Shown here: piece after piece, positions 8,251-16,417 of the stretch
Layout: each line of letters opens with the position of its first letter
How positions within the stretch are numbered: the first letter of the stretch is position 1
From: Bacteroides intestinalis
GTDB taxonomy: Bacteria > Bacteroidota > Bacteroidia > Bacteroidales > Bacteroidaceae
Direction of reading: 5' to 3'
Assembly (NCBI RefSeq): GCF_902364365.1
Contig: NZ_CABJDN010000005.1
Span: 1-64,000 of the forward strand
Length of the DNA stretch: 64,000 nt
Made by a program: the position numbers and the translations under genes
The notes under the pieces: generated by a model
Databases searched by the model: none
The model's input: only the letters and a program-made list of their open reading frames with translations
Told to the model about the DNA's origin: nothing

Positions 8251-10658
8251 TGCTTATGCTTGAATACCCATAAACTCAGCAAGAAGTACACTACCACTTG
8301 TACCCACAGGGTTATCATTTCCGGACGGATATCTGCCATATTTCCTCCCATTGAATTCAGTTTGACGAAAGCAAGCACGGCAGGTGCTGCCGGAACTACG
8401 TAGTGTGCTGCCTGCCAATACCATGGCATCAGTTCGAGCGGATAAGAGACGCCGGACAGGAAGATATAGCCTACGGAGAAGAAGGCAATCATCAGCAGAG
8501 GTGCTTCTGAGTCCGTGAAGTAACGTGATGCAGCCAGTCCGAAGAAACTCGTTCCTATCAGGAAGGGAATCATCATTGTGATAATGTCTCTGCCGTTTCC
8601 AATATTAGGGATACTGAAAAAATGGGGGAGTAAGCCTAATAAGAATAAGGCAAAGATGAAATAAAGCATAACGTAAACGAAGGTTCTTCCGGAAATATTA
8701 TATAATGCTTGGCGCCAAGTAGAACTATCTGAGTTCTCCTCCTCCCGGGAGGTTGTTCTCCCCCGACTAACGGGGGAGTTAAGAGGGGGTAAGTACCCGT
8801 AGGAGGTGGTAGGTAAACGCTTTCGTTCTGCCTCTTCTCCGGTCACCATTCCTATCACCATCAATAAAGTCTGAAAGATAATGATAATCATAACTGCCGG
8901 AATAAGATATGAACCATATCCTTCCGTATAATTATACAGGGCTGTGCCCGCTACATTGACAGGTGCGGATGAGGCTACTGCCAGTAATCCCTGTGGTGGC
9001 AAGAATACGGCACCCTCTGCACGGTGTGCATCGTTTACGGCAAGCATCACGCGGGAAGAAGCCTCTTGCAGATTCTTGAAATTCAGGAAAGCATCCGTTG
9101 CGGCGTAAACACTAAAGACCGATTGTTCCCCACGGCCGACACGAGCGTCGAAATCGGCAGGAAGATATAGGATACCGTCTACTTTGCTCTGTTTCAGCCA
9201 CTCTTTTGCTTCAAGATAATTGGGTGTCAGCGCGTAGACTGAGGCCTGTGGAGTGGCATTGAGTAACCGGATATATTCGCGGCTGAGAGCCGAATGAGAA
9301 TTGTCGACAACTGCAACCGGGGTTTTCCGTACAAGGTTGGGAGCATACATCAGGTTATAGAGAAGACCGTAAGCAAAGATTCCACCTATTAGTACCAAGA
9401 GGATTGCTGCATTGGTGCTGATGGCACGCCATTCCCTGAAAATGATAGTGGCTATTGAGGGGGAATATGCAATACTGTGGATAGGGGCTGAATCTTCTTC
9501 TACTGTATCTTTCAAAATCCAGTGCCTCAATCTCGGCAGTATCAATAATGCCAGTAGTGGAAAAAGCAAAAGTATAGCTGCTGATTGCCAGTAATACCCG
9601 AAACCTGAATCAAAATAGATCATCGACTGTGAAATTTCAGTGAAGTGTCGGACGGGAAACAGATAGGATGCTGCGTGTACCGGAGGATACATACTTGTTA
9701 CGGGAAAGGTGACACCTGAAAGAGTAGCACCTAATGAACCGATCATGGATACGATACTGATAATGTATGCTATCCGTGGGAAGATGGAAAATATAAACAC
9801 TGCGAGTGCTTGCGTGGCGATGATAAAGATCAGTGTCATGAGATTCATCATCAGCAGGCTACCGTGGAAAGGAATGTGTACTACTCCATAAAGGATATAG
9901 TTTGCCAATATACCGATTACTGAGAAGATGAATGTATAAGGCAATAGTTTTCCGATGACGGCAGTCAGAATATTTCCTCGTGCTGTGGTCAGCCATTCCT
10001 GTGCTGTATTGAACTTGATTTCGCTGCCAATGGCATATACTGTCATCAACAGGATGAGTATCTGGAACAGGACATAGAAAAAAGGTTGGCTCAGATAAAC
10101 AGAATAATCCAAGTCGGGATTATAAAGAGGGTGCATACTGGCTTGTACAGGTAGGAGGAATGTGGTTATCTGTTCCTGATTGAGCCCTAAAGATATAGCT
10201 TCCATGGCAATGGGAGAGAGAGCGACAGGTGCTAGCGCGGTTTCGAAAGCTGCCATCAACTCGCTACCCACGGAGAGGAGAGCATAATGGTAGTAGTAAG
10301 AAAGCGTGGCATCCATTCCTGTCGTAGCATGCTGTTCAAAGCCGGTAGGAATAGATAGGTAACCATATATTTCTTTGCGTTGCACGGCTTGCCGGGCGGC
10401 GGCTTCGTCGGTAAAATGCCGTGTGACGCTGAAAGTAGGTACGGCAGATATATTTCGTGCGATTTGCCGGGATGTGGCAGTATTGTCCTGGTCGACAATG
10501 CCAATAGGAATGTTCTCCATTTGTCCGCTACCGAAAATGGTTGCCATGAAGAATAAGCAGAATAGGGGCAGTACGAGGCATATGCCGAGGTATAACCTGC
10601 GGGAGGTCATACGGCGAAGTTCGCGGTGGAGTACATTGTATAACGGACTTTTCATCAT
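8232..10658 (-). CDS. Tandem-duplicated ABC-2 type permease
   Basis: An 808-residue inner-membrane protein made of two successive ABC-2 permease units (about residues 1-390 and 405-808). Each has an N-terminal membrane helix (LGICLVLPLFCLFFMAT; AILLVLIGGIFAYGLLY), a large periplasmic domain (PIGIVDQDNTATSRQIARN; PVAVVDNSHSALSREYIRL), then about five helices. Relatives are YhgE/YbhR/YbhS-type exporters. It is the last gene of a TolC-HlyD-permease operon, 16 bases after the HlyD gene. No ATP-binding subunit is encoded nearby. Residues of about 616-642 (LPTTSYGYLPPLNSPVSRGR and flanks) are encoded by a repetitive element and look like a foreign cytoplasmic insertion. Confidence 0.85.
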   Translation of the reverse strand: MMKSPLYNVLHRELRRMTSRRLYLGICLVLPLFCLFFMATIFGSGQMENIPIGIVDQDNTATSRQIARNISAVPTFSVTRHFTDEAAARQAVQRKEIYGYLSIPTGFEQHATTGMDATLSYYYHYALLSVGSELMAAFETALAPVALSPIAMEAISLGLNQEQITTFLLPVQASMHPLYNPDLDYSVYLSQPFFYVLFQILILLMTVYAIGSEIKFNTAQEWLTTARGNILTAVIGKLLPYTFIFSVIGILANYILYGVVHIPFHGSLLMMNLMTLIFIIATQALAVFIFSIFPRIAYIISIVSMIGSLGATLSGVTFPVTSMYPPVHAASYLFPVRHFTEISQSMIYFDSGFGYYWQSAAILLLFPLLALLILPRLRHWILKDTVEEDSAPIHSIAYSPSIATIIFREWRAISTNAAILLVLIGGIFAYGLLYNLMYAPNLVRKTPVAVVDNSHSALSREYIRLLNATPQASVYALTPNYLEAKEWLKQSKVDGILYLPADFDARVGRGEQSVFSVYAATDAFLNFKNLQEASSRVMLAVNDAHRAEGAVFLPPQGLLAVASSAPVNVAGTALYNYTEGYGSYLIPAVMIIIIFQTLLMVIGMVTGEEAERKRLPTTSYGYLPPLNSPVSRGRTTSREEENSDSSTWRQALYNISGRTFVYVMLYFIFALFLLGLLPHFFSIPNIGNGRDIITMMIPFLIGTSFFGLAASRYFTDSEAPLLMIAFFSVGYIFLSGVSYPLELMPWYWQAAHYVVPAAPAVLAFVKLNSMGGNMADIRPEMITLWVQVVVYFLLSLWVFKHKHYRFRL
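8735..8813. repeat. 79-bp palindromic repeat, copy 1, inside the ABC permease gene
   Basis: Nearly identical to bases 16328-16409: a few substitutions and a 3-base difference near the right end. It contains the hairpin CTCCCCCG(ACTAA)CGGGGGAG and the palindrome CCTCCCGGGAGG. Read on the minus strand it is open in the frame of the permease and adds roughly 26 residues between two conserved blocks. Confidence 0.85.
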
Positions 10659-10674
10659 TCACACAGATTATCGG

Positions 10675-11664
10675 TTAATCATTAATAGTAAGCAGCACTG
10701 ACATTCCCGGACGCAATCCTTCTACTGATTGTGTGGGGCGGGCATGTATTTCAAAGGTCTGCATATCATAGCTTCCCGTCTGTTTGGTTGATTTCCAAGT
10801 GGCGAAGCTACCCAGCGGACTGATATAATAAATACGGAACTCTACGTTCTTTTTACCGATAGCAGGGACATCTGCATGGAATACACTGTCCATCTTGAAT
10901 TGTGGCATCAGGTCTTCGCGTACATTGAGTACAACATGAGCGTCATTCATAACGACAAGGTTCATGATAGGTGTGCCTGGTGCAACAAGCTCTCCACGCT
11001 TGGGAAATATAGTTGAAATCTGTCCTGCTTCCGGTGCTGTCAGACGTGCATCGACAAGGAGGGCGGATACTTCATCTACTGTACTGCGTGCAGCATCTAC
11101 CATGCTGCGTGCTGATGCGCGGTCTTCGCTTTGTGCTCCATCTACTGCCATCTGGTATTGTTCGTAAGCTGCGCGTTCGGCAGCTTGTGCGGCACGGTAC
11201 ATGGCTTCTACTTCGTCTTTCCGCTGGGAGGTGACGACACTGTCTTTATAAAGTGTCAGGATGCGCCCGTAAGTTGTTTGTGCCAGGGTCAGGTCGCTCT
11301 TGGTTTTGTTCCAGAGTTGCTGGGCGGTAGCAATGATCTGCCGGCGTGTACCGGCGTCGATTTTTTTGTTCTGCTCTTGGGCTACTTGTTCGAGGGCATT
11401 TACTTGCCGGTATTTGGCTTCTATCGTCGGACTGTTGATGACGACAAGTGTATCGCCTGCCTTTACCCAGTCTCCTTCACGGACAAGAAATGAATCTACT
11501 CGTCCCGGTAATTTACCACTGATACGGATTTCCGTTGTTTCTATTTGTCCCTGAAGAACGAGGGGCTGATGACTCATAAGGACTATTCCCAGGATAGAGA
11601 CAAGTATGGTGATTGCCAATATGATGACAAATGCGGTGCTGATGTTTTTTTTTGATAGTTCCAT
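10675..11664 (-). CDS. HlyD-family periplasmic adaptor
   Basis: A 329-residue membrane-fusion protein linking an inner-membrane exporter to TolC. One N-terminal membrane helix (VIILAITILVSILGIVLM) is followed by a barrel-sandwich (lipoyl-like) strand (RISGKLPGRVDSFLVREGDW and VKAGDTLVVI), a long alpha-hairpin (about residues 80-200, Ala/Gln/Glu rich) and the second lipoyl half (LTAPEAGQISTIFPKRGELV). It lies between the TolC gene (128 bases upstream) and the ABC permease gene (16 bases downstream), which sets its role as the adaptor of this tripartite pump. Confidence 0.88.
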   Translation of the reverse strand: MELSKKNISTAFVIILAITILVSILGIVLMSHQPLVLQGQIETTEIRISGKLPGRVDSFLVREGDWVKAGDTLVVINSPTIEAKYRQVNALEQVAQEQNKKIDAGTRRQIIATAQQLWNKTKSDLTLAQTTYGRILTLYKDSVVTSQRKDEVEAMYRAAQAAERAAYEQYQMAVDGAQSEDRASARSMVDAARSTVDEVSALLVDARLTAPEAGQISTIFPKRGELVAPGTPIMNLVVMNDAHVVLNVREDLMPQFKMDSVFHADVPAIGKKNVEFRIYYISPLGSFATWKSTKQTGSYDMQTFEIHARPTQSVEGLRPGMSVLLTIND

Positions 11665-11704
11665 ATTGTTATTGATTGGTTATTTTATAAATAGGTACGT
11701 GGGC

Positions 11705-11780
11705 GACGCGGATGAGTCAGACGAACGCGGATGAAAAATAAAAATCCGCGTTTGTCCGCTCTGTCTGTGTCGTCCGCGTA
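11705..11780. repeat. Intergenic inverted repeat between tolC-like and hlyD-like genes
   Basis: The inner stem pairs CGAACGCGGAT (11722-11732) with ATCCGCGTTTG (11744-11754), one G-T pair included. Outside it, a second ACGCGGATGA on the left pairs with TCCGCGT on the right, so the block can form a long hairpin. The unit ACGCGGATGA is repeated. It sits within the export operon and may lower read-through from the TolC gene to the adaptor gene. Confidence 0.6.
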
Positions 11781-11792
11781 TCTGTCTTATGA

Positions 11793-13193
11793 TCATTTAA
11801 CAGCATAATTCTTGAATTGTTCCGGTGTACCACAGAGAGCCAGTAGATTCATGAGTGTTACATCGTATTCGTAATAAGCAGCCAGACGGGCTACTTTAAC
11901 GGTAGCGAGCATGGTCTCCGCATCCACTACCTCGGTACTGGTTGCCATACCTTCTGCAAAGGATTTCTTGCGGATACGTACAAGTTCTTCACTCAGGGCA
12001 ATGGTCGAATTCAGTGCACGTACGTTGTCCTGGGCTTTTTGCAATCCGGTGTATAGTTTATCTATACCTACTGAAAGATCATCTTGTGCTTTATCTTTGC
12101 CTAACGCAAGAGTTTGTTCGGCAATTCGTGACTGGCGGATGCGTTTCTCACGTGCCAGCCCGTCGAAAAGATTCCAGGTAAAGCCTACGCCGACCATTGT
12201 ACGCGGAACAAGGTTGCTTTGTATGCCGTGGGCATATAGTGTCTGTTTACCAAACAAGGCGATATCCGGCAGATAACCGCTTTGGTCTATCCGTAGCTGC
12301 TGCTTGGCGATACTCTGCTGAATGGATAGTTGGTTCAGCATGGGGTTGCCGGCACGCATGGTTTGCACGAATTCTTCTTTAAGTGGAAGCGTGGAGTTGA
12401 TGAACAGAGGGGAGGTAGGCTCAATTTTGCAACTGTCTTCCAGATTGAGCAAAGTGCACAGGGCGCTTTCTACCACGGTGACTTCTTTCTGTGCTGCTTC
12501 CAGCGCTCTTTGTGCTTCGTCCATATTGACTTGGGCAAAGAGGCGTCCGGCTTTATCAATCATTCCGGCAGCTTCCAGTTTGAGAGCATTTTCGTAATGC
12601 TGCCTCAGGCCATTATAGGTATCCTGGCGTACTGCTGCGACTTCGCGTGCAAGGCTGAGGCCATAATAACTTTCGGCAAGCAGGGTTCGTTGGGTGGCGT
12701 CAGTTTGCGCACGGTTTTCACGGGCGAGGTCAATCATCCGGTTTCCGATTTTGCCAGCTCGTACACGTTTACCTCCGGAGAAGACGATCCATTCGGCTGT
12801 AAGGCCTACGGTGGTAAGGTTGCGTGGAGCGAGGGGGAAGGCGAGAGTATAACTACCTATCTGATCCAATATTCCACTGATGAACTGATCGTCAGGGATG
12901 ATGTTATGTACAAAATCCTTTGCCGGATCAGTGAATTGGGAGAGAGGCTGTTTTACTTCTATCTTTTCGGACATGTGGACGTAAGTACCGGCTCCCTGCA
13001 GGCTGGGATACCACAGAGCATTGAGCTTGTCCCGTTCTGTGCGGGCGGCTTCAATGCCTTTGTCGGCAATCTTGAGGCTTTGATTGCCTTTCTGCAACAT
13101 TTGTAAAGCGTCATCGTAGCTGAGGGAGAGGCTCGTTTGTGCCGACACAGATAGGTTCGCTCCCAACAGAACGATTAATAAAATTTGTTTCAT
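11793..13193 (-). CDS. TolC-family outer membrane efflux protein
   Basis: A 466-residue protein with signal peptide (MKQILLIVLLGANLSVSAQ) and two similar outer-membrane-efflux repeats typical of TolC channels: ALQMLQKGNQSLKIADKGIE at the start of the first, MRAGNPMLNQLSIQQSIAKQ at the start of the second, with long Ala/Gln/Arg-rich helices between. There is no lipobox, unlike many OprM types. It is the first gene of the three-gene export operon. The substrate is unknown; drugs, fatty acids or other small molecules are all possible for this pump type. Confidence 0.88.
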   Translation of the reverse strand: MKQILLIVLLGANLSVSAQTSLSLSYDDALQMLQKGNQSLKIADKGIEAARTERDKLNALWYPSLQGAGTYVHMSEKIEVKQPLSQFTDPAKDFVHNIIPDDQFISGILDQIGSYTLAFPLAPRNLTTVGLTAEWIVFSGGKRVRAGKIGNRMIDLARENRAQTDATQRTLLAESYYGLSLAREVAAVRQDTYNGLRQHYENALKLEAAGMIDKAGRLFAQVNMDEAQRALEAAQKEVTVVESALCTLLNLEDSCKIEPTSPLFINSTLPLKEEFVQTMRAGNPMLNQLSIQQSIAKQQLRIDQSGYLPDIALFGKQTLYAHGIQSNLVPRTMVGVGFTWNLFDGLAREKRIRQSRIAEQTLALGKDKAQDDLSVGIDKLYTGLQKAQDNVRALNSTIALSEELVRIRKKSFAEGMATSTEVVDAETMLATVKVARLAAYYEYDVTLMNLLALCGTPEQFKNYAVK

Positions 13194-13322
13194 ACGTCAA
13201 GTTGTTGGTTTAGGTTAGTTTATCTCAAACACTCTTCTTTTTCTATTGTTCAATTTAGCTGTCATTTTACTGAAAAATCATTTCTGTATAGGGAATTTGT
13301 ACCGGCTATCCATTAAATTTTA

Positions 13323-13330
13323 TAAATTTG
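13323..13330 (+). promoter_or_regulatory. -7 box of the DUF2809-cobQ operon
   Basis: TAAATTTG matches TAnnTTTG. It overlaps an in-frame TTG that could otherwise be taken as a start codon, which favours the GTG at 13352 as the real start of the first gene. Confidence 0.45.
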
Positions 13331-13351
13331 CATCCTAAAAAATATTGCGGT

Positions 13352-13753
13352 GTGAAAAACGAGCGTTGGATTTATCTGGCTGTCACTTTCGCTATTATGG
13401 TGTTAGGGCTTGCTTCCCGAAAATATGGTGATGTATTGCCTGAGTTTATTGCAGAGTATTCGGGTGATACGCTTTGGGCGGCTATGGTATATTGGGGAAT
13501 CCGTTTTCTTTCCCCGTCGATATCTATAGTTAAATCTGTTGTAATCTCTTTGTTGTTTTCTTATTGTATAGAGATCAGTCAATTATATCAGGCAGATTGG
13601 GTAAACATCGTACGAAGTACTACGCTTGGAGCATTAATTTTTGGACATGGTTTTCTCTGGTCGGATATGATATGCTATACTGTTGGAGTACTGCTATCTG
13701 CCGCTATAGATTCAAGAGAAGTTATTTTGTTTCCGCTAAAAAAAAATATATGA
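13352..13753 (+). CDS. DUF2809 family membrane protein
   Basis: A protein of about 133 residues with four predicted membrane segments: IYLAVTFAIMVLGLASRKYG, DTLWAAMVYWGIRFL, IVKSVVISLLFSYCIEISQL, and a last one around MICYTVGVLLSAA. The charged motif ASRKYGDVLPEFIAEYSGDT and YCIEISQLYQADW fit the DUF2809 family. Function is unknown. Its stop codon overlaps the cobQ ATG (ATGA), so the two are translationally coupled. The start is a GTG placed after the -7 box; a TTG 24 bases earlier is the alternative. Confidence 0.7.
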   Translation: MKNERWIYLAVTFAIMVLGLASRKYGDVLPEFIAEYSGDTLWAAMVYWGIRFLSPSISIVKSVVISLLFSYCIEISQLYQADWVNIVRSTTLGALIFGHGFLWSDMICYTVGVLLSAAIDSREVILFPLKKNI

Positions 13754-15279
13754 AGAAACTTAACCCAGTTATGTTTGCCGGAACCGGCAGCGACGTAGGA
13801 AAAAGCATTATAGCCGCTGCCTTTTGCCGCATCTTCCATCAGGATGGTTATCATCCGGCACCGTTTAAGGCACAAAATATGGCACTTAATTCCTATGCTA
13901 CTCCTGAGGGGTTGGAAATAGGCCGTGCACAGGCTGTCCAAGCCGAAGCTGCGGGTGTACCCTGCCATACAGATATGAACCCGCTGTTGTTGAAACCCTC
14001 CTCCGACCATACCTCACAAGTGGTGCTCAATGGACGTCCTATCGGCAATCGGGATGCTTACGACTATTTCCGCGTTGAAGGGCGCGAAGAACTCCGTCGT
14101 GAAGTCTGCTCTGCCTATGACCGTCTTGCCATTCGTTATAATCCTATTGTATTGGAAGGTGCCGGAAGTATTTCAGAAATAAATCTCCGGGATACAGATT
14201 TGGTGAATCTGCCTATGGCTCTACATGCCGGGGCAGATGTAATCCTTGTCGGAGATATTGATCGAGGCGGAGTCTTTGCCAGTGTCTATGGCTCGTTGAT
14301 GCTGCTTCGTCCTCATGAAAGGGAACGTATTAAAGGTATCCTTATCAATAAATTCCGTGGAGATATTCGTCTTTTCGAACCGGGAATCAAGATGCTCGAA
14401 GAACTTTGTGGCATACCCGTGGTAGGAGTGGTACCTTACTATCACGATATTTATATTGAAGAAGAAGACTCCCTGGCTCTTGCCACGAAATCTGTACAGG
14501 CGGAACAAGGTAAAGTCAATATTGCCGTCATTCTCTTGCGACATCTCAGTAACTTCACTGATTTTAATGTCCTCGAACGCGATCCGCGTGTTCATCTTTT
14601 TTATACCAATAATACTGATGAAATAGCTAAAGCTGACATCATTCTGTTGCCAGGCAGTAAAAGTACACTTGCCGATTTGCATGAATTGCGCCGTAACGGC
14701 GTAGCACAAGCCGTCATCCGGGCACATCGTGAAGGTGCTACTGTCATGGGTATCTGTGGTGGTTATCAACTGATGGGCCAGGAAGTTTGCGATCCCGATC
14801 ATGTGGAAGGAGAAATAGAGCGTCTGCCCGGGCTGGGGCTTCTGCCTGTCAGCACCCATATGACGGGAGAGAAAGTTACCCGACAAGTCCGGTTTCAATT
14901 GGCAAATAATAGCACTCCCAGTGCAGCCAATTGTCAATTGTCAACTGTCAATAGTCAATTGACCGGTTATGAAATTCACATGGGCACTACCATTCCTATC
15001 CATGATGCTCCGGTTTCCCCGCTGAATCTTTTGGAAGACGGTCGTACGGATGGTTATTATGTCAACCGTACTTGTATGGGAACCTATATACATGGCATCC
15101 TCGACAACCCTGCGTTTATAGACTTCCTTCTCGAACCTTTTGCAGATAAGCTCGCTGATACCGGAACAGCTTTTGATTATCAACAATTCAAAGAAGAACA
15201 ATATGATAAACTCGCCGATCATGTGCGCTGTCACATCAATCTGCCGCTTATCTACCAAATACTGACCACTCATGATTGA
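13750..15279 (+). CDS. cobQ: Cobyric acid synthase
   Basis: A 509-residue enzyme that amidates adenosylcobyrinate a,c-diamide at the b, d, e and g side chains. The N-terminal ATPase has FAGTGSDVGKSIIAAAF, FKAQNMALNSYAT and EGAGSISEINL; the C-terminal glutaminase domain has the nucleophile Cys in MGICGGYQLMGQ, GYEIHMGTT, and the catalytic His in GTYIHGILDN. The ATG at 13750 puts the P-loop at its normal place; an upstream extension would overlap DUF2809. An in-frame heptad repeat adds about 15 residues just before GYEIHMG. The next gene overlaps by 8 bases. Confidence 0.92.
   Translation: MKKLNPVMFAGTGSDVGKSIIAAAFCRIFHQDGYHPAPFKAQNMALNSYATPEGLEIGRAQAVQAEAAGVPCHTDMNPLLLKPSSDHTSQVVLNGRPIGNRDAYDYFRVEGREELRREVCSAYDRLAIRYNPIVLEGAGSISEINLRDTDLVNLPMALHAGADVILVGDIDRGGVFASVYGSLMLLRPHERERIKGILINKFRGDIRLFEPGIKMLEELCGIPVVGVVPYYHDIYIEEEDSLALATKSVQAEQGKVNIAVILLRHLSNFTDFNVLERDPRVHLFYTNNTDEIAKADIILLPGSKSTLADLHELRRNGVAQAVIRAHREGATVMGICGGYQLMGQEVCDPDHVEGEIERLPGLGLLPVSTHMTGEKVTRQVRFQLANNSTPSAANCQLSTVNSQLTGYEIHMGTTIPIHDAPVSPLNLLEDGRTDGYYVNRTCMGTYIHGILDNPAFIDFLLEPFADKLADTGTAFDYQQFKEEQYDKLADHVRCHINLPLIYQILTTHD
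14928..14961. repeat. TCAATTG heptad array inside cobQ
   Basis: Five consecutive 7-base units (CAATTG preceded by C, TCAATTG, TCAACTG, TCAATAG, TCAATTG) lie in frame between the ATPase and the last conserved glutaminase motifs and encode NCQLSTVNSQLT. Similar CAATTG-rich heptads occur in the intergenic stretch at about 41184-41212, so the array looks like intergenic repeat DNA that has entered a gene. Confidence 0.7.
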
Positions 15280-16306
15280 AGGACACGGAGACGATTCATA
15301 TAAATATCAACGCCCGATAGAGGTTAATTTCAGTTCCAATGTATATGGCCGTGTGGATTTGTCCGGTCTTCAGACACATCTTTGCCATCGTATCAGTGGA
15401 ATTTCTTCTTATCCCGAACCGGAGCCTTATACATTGGAAGGTCGCTTGGCAGAGAAACACCATCTTCCTTCCGCTTCTGTTTGTGTAACGAATGGTGCCA
15501 CGGAAGCCATTTACCTGATAGCGCAAACATTTAGGGGTACTAATACCGCTATTTTTCAACCTACATTCAGTGAGTATGCAGATGCTTGCCGTATGCATGG
15601 GCATCGGGTAATATCTATGTATAAACTTCCTACGGCTGAAGATAATTATCTCCTGCCACCTGGCATCCGTATGTTTTGGCTTTGTAATCCTAACAATCCT
15701 ACAGGTGCAGTAATAGAAAAAGCATATCTGAAAGAATTAATAGAACATAATCCACAAGTTTGCTTTGTAATTGACCAGTCTTATGAGTTTTTTACTCTGC
15801 AACCTCTGTTTTCACCGGTTGAAGCTGCCCATTTTTCAAATATCCTGTTGCTTCATTCTATGACAAAGCGTTACGCAGTTCCCGGTTTGCGTCTGGGCTA
15901 TATAACTGCTCATGAAGGTTTGCTTAGCCGTTTGCGTACCCACCGCATGCCTTGGTCGGTAAATCAACTGGCTATTGAAGCCGGTCTTTATTTGCTTGAA
16001 TATGACGTTCCTAATCCATTGAATATATTTGCTTATTTGCAGGAGACAGCTCGTTTACGCAATGCATTGGAACAGACAGGTGGTCTTGAGATATGGACTA
16101 CGGAAACTCATTTTATGTTGGTTCACCTTCGTTTTGGTAAAGCTTCCGCATTGAAGGATTATCTTGCTAATGAACATGGTATTCTCATTCGGGACGCTTC
16201 CAACTTTGAAGGTCTGGATGAACGCTTTTTCCGTATTGCTACTCAGACACCGGAGGAGAATGACCGCCTTGTACAGGCGGTAGGACAGTGGTTTGAAACT
16301 TATTAA
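15272..16306 (+). CDS. CobD/HisC-like PLP-dependent decarboxylase or aminotransferase
   Basis: A 344-residue fold type I PLP enzyme. The N-terminal region has VTNGATEAIYLIAQ; WLCNPNNPTG binds the cofactor; FVIDQSYEFF holds the PLP-pairing Asp; and MTKRYAVPGLRLGY holds the Schiff-base Lys. Placement between cobQ and cbiB, overlapping cobQ by 8 bases, argues for L-threonine-O-3-phosphate decarboxylase (CobD), which makes the aminopropanol phosphate arm of the nucleotide loop. By sequence alone it is not easily separated from histidinol-phosphate aminotransferase. Confidence 0.82.
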   Translation: MIEGHGDDSYKYQRPIEVNFSSNVYGRVDLSGLQTHLCHRISGISSYPEPEPYTLEGRLAEKHHLPSASVCVTNGATEAIYLIAQTFRGTNTAIFQPTFSEYADACRMHGHRVISMYKLPTAEDNYLLPPGIRMFWLCNPNNPTGAVIEKAYLKELIEHNPQVCFVIDQSYEFFTLQPLFSPVEAAHFSNILLLHSMTKRYAVPGLRLGYITAHEGLLSRLRTHRMPWSVNQLAIEAGLYLLEYDVPNPLNIFAYLQETARLRNALEQTGGLEIWTTETHFMLVHLRFGKASALKDYLANEHGILIRDASNFEGLDERFFRIATQTPEENDRLVQAVGQWFETY

Positions 16307-16327
16307 TAACAGTAATATCATTCTCAT

Positions 16328-16409
16328 TCTCCTCCTCTCGGGAGGTTGTCCTCCCCCGACTAACGGGGGAGTTAAGAAGGGGTAAGTACCCGTAGGGGGA
16401 GGTGGTAGG
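16328..16409. repeat. 82-bp palindromic repeat, copy 2, before cbiB
   Basis: Intergenic copy of the element at 8735-8813, in the same orientation relative to the plus strand. It ends 8 bases before the cbiB start and so lies in its translation-initiation region. Key parts are CCTCCTCTCGGGAGG and the CTCCCCCG...CGGGGGAG hairpin. Confidence 0.85.
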
Positions 16410-16417
16410 ACAATATA

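Noticed and set aside
12330..13106. 258-codon open frame on the plus strand within the tolC-like gene
   Set aside because: It lies opposite a clear TolC-family gene, its product has no domain-like pattern, and G+C-richer genes in this region often leave long antisense frames open.
13564..13749. N-terminal extension of cobQ by 62 codons
   Set aside because: The extension overlaps the DUF2809 gene in another frame, and its translation precedes the P-loop at a distance not seen in CobQ proteins.
14221..14937. 238-codon open frame on the minus strand opposite cobQ
   Set aside because: Complete overlap with a well-supported cobQ; the translation shows no recognisable motif.
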